A DNA stretch of 9,879 nucleotides from Geobacter sp. (lineage in GTDB: Bacteria > Desulfobacterota > Desulfuromonadia > Geobacterales > Geobacteraceae), in the NCBI GenBank assembly GCA_003857395.1, contig RPRC01000217.1, positions 1 through 9,879 of the forward strand, written 5' to 3'. The notes beneath the pieces were generated by a model, which was given only the letters and a program-made list of their open reading frames with translations, ran no database searches and was not told where the DNA came from. The position numbers were made by a program, and so were the translations under genes. Each line of letters opens with the position of its first letter. The stretch's first letter is position 1. This document shows positions 1-4,985 of this stretch, piece after piece.

Positions 1-146
1 AATCGGTGGCCGCGGTACCTATCCGGCAAAACTGAAACATCTACCTGAGCTGCTTGGCAGATGTGGGCATATTTCGATAGTATATCAGCATCTTTGCCGC
101 AAACAAGGAGAGGTGGAGTACTCTTTGATCCGCATTTATCCGTCAT
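1..146 (-). CDS. Possible 5' end of an unidentified gene running off the left edge
   Basis: A minus-strand reading frame opens with an ATG at 146-144 and stays open for 48 codons to the window edge, beginning MTDKCGSKSTPPLLVCGKD. I do not recognise the protein. The ATG overlaps the stop codon of the preceding open stretch in the arrangement ATGACGGATAA, which resembles translational coupling. The upstream purine signal (GGAAC) is weak. The neighbouring kinase is broken, so this gene may also be a remnant. A frame this short could be open by chance, and nothing supports a function. Confidence 0.25.
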   Translation of the reverse strand, partial: MTDKCGSKSTPPLLVCGKDADILSKYAHICQAAQVDVSVLPDRYRGHR

Positions 147-264
147 CAATCCGTTCCAAGGTGAAGACAATTGGCCTGATACCATCAGTGCAGCAGACGA
201 CAATGGTCTTCCCCTTTTCATCCAGCCGCCGAATGAGCGAACGTACACGAGTTTCCGCACTGTC
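136..264 (-). other. Open fragment without a start, just after the kinase stop codon
   Basis: In the same frame as the kinase remnant, and directly after its TAA, there are 42 further sense codons ending at a TAA at 138-136. The translation includes RSLIRRLDEKGKTIVVCC and ends in ERIDDG. It looks protein-like (an amphipathic stretch followed by a hydrophobic strand) but contains no ATG, GTG or TTG in frame. It could be the tail of a gene whose front was deleted, or coding-like noise. No family was recognised. Confidence 0.2.
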
Positions 265-1301
265 TTATGATTTCGACGGATTTTGTTTAATCAGGGTTTT
301 CATACTCTCAAGAACCCGGCCGATGGCCTCTTGCAGTCGGGCAACAATATCCAGGACAGGTGAGGTGCCAGCCCCGGCGGCTAGTTCCAGTTCCATTCTT
401 TCAGCCAAGCTCCATACCTCCGGCAAGGAGAGGTAGGACGTGACCCCCTTGAGGGTATGGACTAAATCTTTCACCTTGCGGGTATCTCCATCGTCAAGGG
501 CCCTCCCCATAATGTCGGTGACAGTACCGTATCTTTTCGCAAAATCCCCCATAAGTTCGAGATAGAATTCTCCGTCCCCATCAAGGCGCTTCATGGCATC
601 CTTCAGGTCGATACCGGGATACGATTCAAGCCATCCGTTCAGGAAATCAGACGAATACCCGCTTCCGGCAGTTGCCGCGGCGTACTCTTCCACCCGGTCT
701 CCGGGAGACAGGCTGGCGAGAAGATCCATCAGTTGGTCCACTTCCAGGGGTTTCGAAAGATAGCCGTCAAAGTTCCCCGCCAGCAGGCGCTCTCGATCCT
801 CCTTCAGGGAGTAGGCTGTCAGGGCGATGATGGGGGTGTGCTCGCTTTCCGCCCATATGCGTCCGCCCATCAAGCCGACAAACTGTCGGCAGATTGCAAG
901 CCCCAAACCCGTCCCGCCGAATGTCCGTCCGATTGAGGTGTCGGCCTGTTCGAAGGGAGCGAAGATGGATTCCAGATTTTCCGCGGCAATGCCGATACCG
1001 GTGTCGGCGATACTGACCCGTATCCGGGCGAAGTCTTCCGTGAGCTCTTCCACGCATGAACAGAGTCTGACCTCCCCCTCCTCAGTGAACTTGACCGCAT
1101 TCCCCAACAGGTTGAGCATGATCTGCTTGAAGCGGATCTGGTCGCCCATGACCGAATCAGGAACCGTCTTGTCGATATCGGTGGTGAGCGTGAGGTATTT
1201 CCCGGAGACAGGTTGATGACGTCGTCTTCAATGCACTTCCGCAGGGAAAATCCCGCACAGTCCAGTGCAAACTTTCCGGCCTCGATTTTGGACAGATCGA
1301 G
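265..1301 (-). pseudogene. Hybrid sensor histidine kinase remnant (HisKA tail, HATPase, receiver tail, HPt)
   Basis: This is the remains of a two-component hybrid kinase. The first homology is the end of the HisKA helix pair (LDLSKIEAG, about 1301-1275), in a different frame from the rest. The frame changes near 1210-1216, between VINL and GKYLTLTTDIDK. The downstream part (1149-265, 294 codons from an internal ATG) has an N box (LLGNAVKF), a G1 box (DTGIGI), an F box (FAPFEQAD) and a G2 box (GGTGLGL). At residue 103/104, IWAESE runs straight into HTPIIALTAYSLKEDR. The end of the ATPase domain and the first half of the receiver, including the phospho-accepting Asp, are therefore missing in frame. 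The receiver tail (GYLSKPL) and an HPt domain with its His (VHTLKG, residue 231) remain. The sensor region, the phosphorylated HisKA histidine and the receiver Asp are all absent, so it cannot be a working phosphorelay. The family assignment is firm; the cause of the damage is inferred. Confidence 0.85.
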
Positions 1302-1410
1302 ATGCAAGGCACAAGCGAGCGAGAAGCCGAGGCGTACCGTTAGGTACGTTGAGGTTTCGAACGAGCGGTAACGCCGCAGATCGACCCCGCAATAGTTTTT
1401 CAACAGCCTG
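1292..1410. repeat. Palindrome-centred interspersed repeat, copy 1 (diverged)
   Basis: The core is CGTACC, four bases, GGTACG (1333-1338 and 1343-1348), framed by GAGG on the left and TTGAG on the right. The copy at 4644-4762 has the same layout (GAGGCGTAC...GTACGTTGAG). Both copies also start with CAGATC followed by purine- and CAAG-rich sequence about 40 bases before the core, and both carry a GACGAGC or GAACGAGC block after it. The right end reads GTTTTTCAACAG; the matching left arm is not present. The left boundary lies inside the kinase motif LDLSKIEAG and the right boundary just before the dehydrogenase remnant. The exact limits are uncertain. Confidence 0.55.
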
Positions 1411-1441
1411 ATAAACAAAGCCCGGAAAGGAGGCGTGCGAC

Positions 1442-1860
1442 ATGAGAGAATACTATGAGAACAAGGTGGTGGACATATCGCCAACACGGCCTCCGGCATC
1501 GCTTTCTGCCCGATGCCGATCCAGAGCATGTACAGCGCAACGAAAGCCGCTTTAAATGGGCTTACGCTTTCCCTTCGCTCCGAGCTTTGGGATGAGAATA
1601 TCTGCCTTTCCACCGTCATTCCCGGAACCACCGCCACGCCCATGTGGGAAGGGATGGCTCCAGCGAATGCCATAACGGCGGAGGAATCAGCCAGGGGCAT
1701 TCTCCAGGGAATAGCGGAAAACGAGAGAATCGTCATTGTCACCGACGAGGATCGCGACGGCGCGACCAACTGCTTCCGCCCCGGCGGAGGCCCGTCATGG
1801 GACGAGTATCTTTTGGGCGTCGCCCGGAAAAGAAAGAGCGGAATTAAGGGCGCACTTTAA
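1442..1860 (+). pseudogene. Short-chain dehydrogenase/reductase remnant with internal deletion
   Basis: A clear ribosome binding site (AAGGAGG, 8 bases upstream) precedes an ATG at 1442 and the codons MREYYENKVV, the usual start of a classical SDR before its TGxxxGIG nucleotide-binding loop. The next recognisable sequence is IANTASGIAFCPMP, then YSATKAALNGL with the catalytic YxxxK (about 1532-1546), then the PGTTATPMW segment and a normal end at TAA 1858-1860. The cofactor loop and roughly 110-120 residues are missing, and the two parts are in different frames (starts at 1442 and about 1513). The product would lack NAD(P) binding and terminate early. Substrate cannot be told. It lies divergent from the kinase remnant, with repeat copy 1 between them. 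Confidence 0.8.
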
Positions 1861-1970
1861 AAAAGGAACCGGAATAGTGGACAGCCTGAGCAGCTAGGGC
1901 CAGCAGTATCTGAAAGCCAGATGTGGGGAAGAGTTTCATGACTGCGAGATAAGCTGTTGAAGTGAAGTGA

Positions 1971-2001
1971 AAAGGCCATACCCGATTCGGATATGGCCTT
2001 T
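1971..2001 (-). terminator. Strong hairpin between the SDR and RtcB remnants
   Basis: AAAGGCCATA at 1971-1980 pairs perfectly with TATGGCCTTT at 1992-2001. An inner CCG/CGG pair closes a three-base loop. On the minus strand the stem ends in TTTT, downstream of the RtcB remnant, so it best fits that gene's terminator. The U tract is short. It could also serve the plus-strand SDR in the other direction. Confidence 0.5.
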
Positions 2002-2086
2002 GAAATGCTGCTCACCGGTGCTGATGGATCTGGGCAGGGGGAAGAGCATATTTTCCCTCTGAAGATTTCAGCATTGTTTGATTTCA

Positions 2087-2593
2087 CTATCCCTTGATAA
2101 CAGCCAACGGTTCAAGCCGCACGATATAACTGGCTGTTCCCTGCGACCCGGGGATGATCCCCAGCTCCCCGTCCCGGGCCGAAGTCGCCCCCTTACGGTG
2201 CACCAGCACGTCCTGCCCGAAGTGGTTCTCCATTGCGGCATAGTTATGGTGAATGTTGATTGCTTCGCCAAAGGTAACTTCCGGGATTTCATTGCGGAAG
2301 GCGTCACGGACCCGGCTAGCCATAAGTTGCCGGTTGGCCAGGGCAAAATCAAGGCAGTAGCGCATCTCCCTCAGATAGGTTGAGGCCTCTTCGCTTTCCA
2401 AAGGAAGGAAGGACAACTCCCATTTTTTCGGGACCGTGACATGCCACTGCTCGTTGAGGTCAACGGCAATCCGGTTGTGGCGGCTTGCCACCTTGAGTCC
2501 GAGATTTCTGCTTCCGGAGTGGATCATGAACAAGATATGACCGTCGGAGCCCTTCTGCACTGCAATGAAATGGTTTCCTCCCCCCAGGGTGCC
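2087..2593 (-). pseudogene. rtcB: RtcB-family RNA ligase remnant, truncated at both ends
   Basis: RtcB joins RNA 2',3'-cyclic phosphate or 3'-phosphate ends to 5'-OH ends using GTP and Mn. The open part (2560-2087, with in-frame homology back to about 2593) shows the family core: GTLGGGNHFIAVQ, FMIHSGSRNLG, YCLDFALANR, INIHHNYAAMENHF, VHRKGATSA and IIPGSQGTASYIV. RtcB proteins are usually about 400-480 residues. Here the amino-terminal metal site with its conserved Cys is gone. After SYIVR the sequence changes to LEPLAVIKG and stops, so the HGAGR motif carrying the guanylylated His is also missing. The frame upstream of 2593 reads unrelated residues (PVDEPALYPEVSRQYRS), suggesting a junction there. 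It cannot be an active ligase. Confidence 0.85.
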
Positions 2594-2663
2594 AGGCGGA
2601 ACGGTACTGCCGGCTCACCTCCGGATACAGGGCAGGCTCGTCCACCGGCGGCATGAGGAGCAT

Positions 2664-2777
2664 ACTAAACGAGTCAGTATCTCACGAGTGCGGGGTCTCA
2701 GGATCAAGATCCGCAATGAACTTTTAGAGATACTTGCTGATATCAAAGAGCAAGAAGATTGCATGGATTCATCATAA
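2664..2777 (+). other. Unidentified open fragment, possibly the tail of a small gene
   Basis: A plus-strand frame ends at TAA 2775-2777 with a charged, helix-like tail containing RGLRIKIRNELLEILADIK. The upstream part of the same frame is antisense to the RtcB remnant, so only this tail could be real. There is no convincing start or ribosome binding site, and no family was recognised. It may be the end of a gene cut away by the same events that truncated RtcB. Confidence 0.2.
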
Positions 2778-2815
2778 TTCAGGAACTGCAATTCTTAAAC
2801 CGGACACTGCTGATA

Positions 2816-2866
2816 TTTTATAGCTTATAAGGCATAAAATGCAATTATATTCTAAAAGCTATAAAA
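2816..2866. repeat. 11-bp inverted repeat in AT-rich gap
   Basis: TTTTATAGCTT at 2816-2826 is the exact reverse complement of AAGCTATAAAA at 2856-2866, with a 29-base AT-rich spacer. It adjoins and overlaps the terminator-like hairpin at 2863-2891. It may be a regulator site, a folded RNA, or the ends of a lost small element. No role can be assigned. Confidence 0.5.
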
Positions 2867-2891
2867 AAACCCCGGCAAGTCAACCGAGGTT
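2863..2891 (-). terminator. Intrinsic terminator, minus strand
   Basis: On the minus strand AACCTCGG (2891-2884) pairs with CCGGGGTT (2875-2868) with one C-A mismatch and an 8-base loop. It runs directly into seven Ts (2869-2863). No intact minus-strand gene lies just upstream of it; the nearest, tRNA-Asn, already has a hairpin at 3387-3437. It may be a leftover from a deleted gene. Confidence 0.5.
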
Positions 2892-2911
2892 AATATTTTC
2901 TAAACAGTTTG

Positions 2912-2948
2912 GCTACACTGGCGCTTTTTTAATTTGCGCCAGTGTAGC
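2912..2948. repeat. Perfect 13-bp inverted repeat with T-rich loop
   Basis: GCTACACTGGCGC (2912-2924) and GCGCCAGTGTAGC (2936-2948) are perfect reverse complements around an 11-base loop of T and A. Outer bases TTTGG and CCAAA can pair after a two-base bulge. The sequence TAGCACCAA next to the right arm recurs at 2986-2994. There is no T run outside the stem, so it is a poor terminator. It could be a transposon end, a recombinase or regulator site, or a structured RNA. Confidence 0.6.
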
Positions 2949-3117
2949 ACCAAATCAGCAGAACGGTCAAGAATCAAGACCTTAGTAGCACCAAGTCTCG
3001 AAAATAGCCTCTTGCGCAGAATCCGAATTAACGTTTGTCATAAAATAAGGGCATGGTCCTCCATTGCAGGGTAAGATTGTTTTTGTGAGAAACGATCAAA
3101 CCAGCAAAGGGAAGACA

Positions 3118-3207
3118 ATGCTTATCAAGACTGTACTAAATCGCCTTGAACGTTTCAAGTCATTCGTGTTTGGCTCAGTTGGTCAAGCCGATTTGACTGG
3201 ACAGTGA
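3118..3207 (+). pseudogene. Probable N-terminal fragment of an ISL3-type transposase
   Basis: A good ribosome binding site (AAAGGGAAG) precedes an ATG at 3118. The first residues, MLIKTVLNRLERFKSFVFG, resemble from memory the start of ISL3-family (IS204/IS1001/IS1096/IS1165) transposases. After about 20 residues the similarity ends, and the frame stops at TGA 3205-3207, where the recombinase fragment begins in another frame. The zinc-finger and DDE catalytic regions are absent. The sequence from about 3049 (GGGCATGGTCCTCC) could be the left end of the element. No matching right end was found in the window. Confidence 0.4.
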
Positions 3208-3533
3208 TTCCGGAAGTTTTAACGGAAATGGCAGGACTACGGCAAAAGAAAGAACTTCCCCTTGCCAAACTTGGAAAGAAGCATATTCATGCGTTCTGTT
3301 CAGCACTCAAGGAGAAACTGCAGGAGAAGGGGTCAAACTTCGGGAAAGAATATCTGAAATTATTGGTAAATGAAATCAGAGTGGACAAAAAAGAAGTGCG
3401 CCTGTCTGGCAGCTATGCTGCTATGGCAGGCGCACTTACTATGTCAACAAAACCGGCCCAATTTGGAATGGTGCCCAGTTTTGTTCCGTTTTGGCTCCCC
3501 ATCGCGGACTCGAACCACGGACAAGGTGATTAA
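3204..3533 (+). pseudogene. C-terminal remnant of a serine recombinase running into tRNA-Asn
   Basis: The plus-strand frame encodes a stretch with the look of the C-terminal end of resolvase/invertase-type "recombinase family" proteins: HIHAFCSALKEKL, then EYLKLLVNEIRVDKKEVRLSGSYAAMAGAL. The catalytic domain with the nucleophilic Ser and the zinc-ribbon region are missing, so the gene is 5'-truncated, apparently at the junction with the transposase fragment. After GAL the frame continues through SFVPFWLPIADSNHGQGD. This last part is antisense to the 3' half of tRNA-Asn, and the frame stops inside the tRNA at 3531-3533. Such overlaps are expected when an element carrying a recombinase inserts at a tRNA gene. 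Family assignment is moderate. Confidence 0.6.
3387..3437 (-). terminator. Hairpin terminator downstream of tRNA-Asn
   Basis: AAGTGCGCCTG (3394-3404) pairs with CAGGCGCACTT (3427-3437), 11 bp. A nested GCAGC/GCTGC stem lies inside it. On the minus strand the stem is followed by C and six Ts (3392-3387), the form of a rho-independent terminator, 55 bases after the tRNA 3' end. On the plus strand the same bases encode the last residues of the recombinase (EVRLSGSYAAMAGAL) and no T run follows. Confidence 0.65.
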
Positions 3534-3567
3534 CAGTCACCTGCTCTACCGACTGAGCTAATGGGGA
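3492..3567 (-). tRNA. tRNA-Asn (anticodon GTT)
   Basis: The minus strand folds as a complete 76-base tRNA. The acceptor TCCCCAT pairs with ATGGGGA. The D arm is GCTC/GAGC, the anticodon arm is GGTGA/TCACC with loop CTGTTAA (anticodon GTT, asparagine), and the T arm is CGTGG/CCGCG with loop TTCGAGT. The 3' CCA is encoded (3494-3492). It has a sigma70-like promoter upstream and a hairpin terminator downstream, so it appears to be a functional single-gene unit. A recombinase remnant overlaps its 3' half on the opposite strand. Confidence 0.97.
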
Positions 3568-3576
3568 ATGTAAAAT

Positions 3577-3600
3577 GCTTCGCCGTCAGTCCTGCGAAGC
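3577..3600 (-). other. Small hairpin in the tRNA-Asn leader
   Basis: GCTTCGC (3577-3583) and GCGAAGC (3594-3600) form a perfect 7-bp inverted repeat at the predicted start of the tRNA-Asn transcript, between the promoter and the mature 5' end. It may help precursor processing or be incidental. Confidence 0.35.
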
Positions 3601-3607
3601 GAAAGCG

Positions 3608-3637
3608 TTTATACCATGGCATCGAAGAGTGTGTCAA
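3608..3637 (-). promoter_or_regulatory. Sigma70-type promoter for tRNA-Asn
   Basis: On the minus strand TTGACA (3637-3632, a perfect -35) is followed after 18 bases by TATAAA (3613-3608, five of six to the -10 consensus). Transcription would start near 3601, about 34 bases before the mature tRNA 5' end. This is the best promoter match in the window. Confidence 0.75.
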
Positions 3638-3917
3638 GTTTTTTGAGCTGTTTATTTACAGGACAATAGGCACTATACTTTTCATTCGTCTTTTCAGGGA
3701 ACCAGCTCGTTTCCATCCGGAAACTCCAAAACAGAACTATCCCCGTCGGGCTGGGGCTTTCTCGGAGTCTCTCGTACGGCTTTATGGCAAGACAGCGATA
3801 AAAGGAAAAGCGCCTGAATCCAGCAGATAGCCTGTTCTGTGTCTCGGCTGGCGACCGATTACGAGAGGCTGCGAGGAAGTTCCAGCCCAGCCTCTGCTGA
3901 TACTTACCGGATGGACA
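3609..3917 (-). other. Cryptic 102-codon open frame, no recognisable start
   Basis: Between tRNA-Asn and the next gene the minus strand has a stop-to-stop frame (TAG at 3920-3918, TAA at 3611-3609) of 102 sense codons. It includes RLGWNFLAASRNRSPAETQ, RRFSFYRCLAIKPYERL and FRMETSWFPEKTNEKY. The only ATG in frame is at about codon 69 and has no clear ribosome binding site. The stretch holds inverted repeats CTCTCGTA/TACGAGAG (3769-3776, 3860-3867) and AGAGGCTG/CAGCCTCT (3864-3871, 3888-3895), so a structured RNA or a decayed repeat is as likely as a protein. The tRNA promoter overlaps its end. No family can be assigned. Confidence 0.25.
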
Positions 3918-3980
3918 CTAGCTCCGTATCCTGGTCAGATTCTCAAAAGACCGGAAAATGTTTCAGCTAGCTGCGCGCCT

Positions 3981-4358
3981 TTAGCGATAAAAAGCAATGC
4001 GCGTTGGCTGATCATGCAACTTTTTTACTGCTCGCAGCATATAGCTGAGCTGCGAAACGTGCTGAACCAATTGAACCCTCTCACCAAAATCGGTAACGCC
4101 GATGAATGTAATGAGACTCGGCACGGTAAAACCGATCTTCTCCGGCCGAAAATCGACTTCTTTTCCGAAAGATGCCAGGCGTATCGCAATCTCGTGACCA
4201 GTATCCAACTCAGCCTCAAATTGCTCGAAACTATCTCGTAGTGCTTTATAGACGCCCGCCTCGGAAGGAGTAACCCTGCCGCGTGCCGCCCCAATCCTTT
4301 CAGGCTGAATGTTATAGTCATTGGGGACAGCTGGGATTGCAACATTGTATTCAGTCAT
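3981..4358 (-). CDS. Small DUF6173-like protein, function unknown
   Basis: This is a complete 125-residue cytosolic protein with no signal peptide or membrane segment. A good ribosome binding site (AAGGAG, eight bases upstream) supports the ATG at 4358-4356. The first 30 residues look disordered. The folded part runs from about residue 34 to the end and includes HEIAIRLASFG (55-65), PSLITFIGV (80-88) and VQLVQHVSQLSYML (95-108). From memory this pattern (acidic-HE-RLxSFG, PSLIxFxG, VQLxQHVSQLS) matches DUF6173, a small family without known activity, and the length is close to full. It stands alone between the tRNA region and an AT-rich gap, with no operon partner. The gene appears intact, in contrast to the remnants to its left. 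Family assignment is moderate. Confidence 0.7.
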   Translation of the reverse strand: MTEYNVAIPAVPNDYNIQPERIGAARGRVTPSEAGVYKALRDSFEQFEAELDTGHEIAIRLASFGKEVDFRPEKIGFTVPSLITFIGVTDFGERVQLVQHVSQLSYMLRAVKKLHDQPTRIAFYR

Positions 4359-4643
4359 ATTTCGTTCTCCTTTTGCACGTTATCTACGGCTGGCTGCACA
4401 GGTAACAAATTATCAGCTTTTTTTGCTACATAGCAGAATCGAAGGACAAGAGCAAATGCTTTTGTTTGCAAAGAAAACGTAAGAACGAGAAGTGAGACTT
4501 AACAATATAACTATTTGTAATTACAAGCACTTTTAACACCCCAAGAAAGCAGTGTAAAACCAGTGCATAATTGAGAAATTCATTTTTGTGTAGTAATTGT
4601 GTACAAAATGAACTCAAGACACCGGTTTGCTCAAAGCCTTATA
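4359..4643. other. AT-rich intergenic gap upstream of the DUF6173-like gene
   Basis: No credible gene is seen here on either strand. The part next to the DUF6173-like gene should hold its promoter; a weak candidate on the minus strand is TTGTTA, 16 bases, TAGATA. An inverted repeat TTCATTTT/AAAATGAA (4579-4586, 4605-4612) with an 18-base loop lies near the left end of the adjacent repeat element. The base composition is visibly more AT-rich than the genes around it. Confidence 0.5.
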
Positions 4644-4762
4644 CCAATTCCAGATCAAGGATGATCTCAAGACGGCGAGGATTAAGGCTGCGAGGCGTAC
4701 TGAAGAGTACGTTGAGCAGCCGAAGACGAGCCAACGCAGAGAGAGCCTTGATATGGAATTGG
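4644..4762. repeat. Palindromic interspersed element with 17-bp terminal inverted repeats, copy 2
   Basis: The ends CCAATTCCAGATCAAGG (4644-4660) and CCTTGATATGGAATTGG (4746-4762) are reverse complements at 16 of 17 positions. The centre is a second palindrome, GGCTGC-gagg-CGTACT-gaag-AGTACG-ttga-GCAGCC (4686-4721). The 119-bp unit has no coding potential, so it resembles a non-autonomous element of MITE or large REP type that could fold into a long hairpin. Copy 1 at 1292-1410 shares the core layout. I recall similar GAGGCGTAC/GTACGTTGAG repeats from Geobacter genomes but cannot verify that here. Confidence 0.75.
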
Positions 4763-4985
4763 AATTACGACCATTGACGGTGAGCATTGCGGGATAGTAC
4801 CTGCAGCCAACAGGGAACTTTACCGGGAGAGGAAAAGCGAGGCGCGACGAGTATCATGGCAGGTCTACAGCGGGTCGTAACTGACCCATCATGCCAAAGT
4901 GCAAAACAGATTGATTGGCTCCGACACCTGGAGTTTCTGCAGGAATTTTGAGCAGGCAACTGCCCCTTGGAAAAACTGCTTACGT
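4763..4985. other. Non-coding gap downstream of the PEP-binding gene
   Basis: No gene was recognised in these 223 bases. A plus-strand frame of about 55 codons ends at TGA 4948-4950 (tail KQIDWLRHLEFLQEF) but has no ribosome binding site or known relative. No good hairpin with a T run follows the minus-strand gene that ends at 4986, so its terminator was not identified. Confidence 0.4.

Noticed and set aside
870..1769. Minus-strand open frame of 299 codons spanning the SDR and kinase remnants
   Set aside because: Only the short LDLSKIEAG to VINL piece is real protein homology. The rest is antisense to the SDR, repeat sequence, or a shifted frame of the kinase.
2912..2948. Integron attC site
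   Set aside because: The arms lack the GTTRRRY/RYYYAAC core sites and no integrase or cassette gene is present.
3561..3830. Plus-strand open frame starting inside the tRNA gene
   Set aside because: Its start is within tRNA-Asn, it has no ribosome binding site and it matches no family. It is discussed only as part of the cryptic region.
3640..3980. Known structural RNA such as RNase P RNA, tmRNA or 6S RNA
   Set aside because: I compared remembered core motifs (for example GAGGAAAGTCC of RNase P RNA) and found only a partial GAGGAAGTTCC without the rest. This is not enough for a call.
4426..4617. Minus-strand 63-codon frame in the AT-rich gap
   Set aside because: There is no ribosome binding site, the sequence is a low-information AT-rich translation and no family fits.
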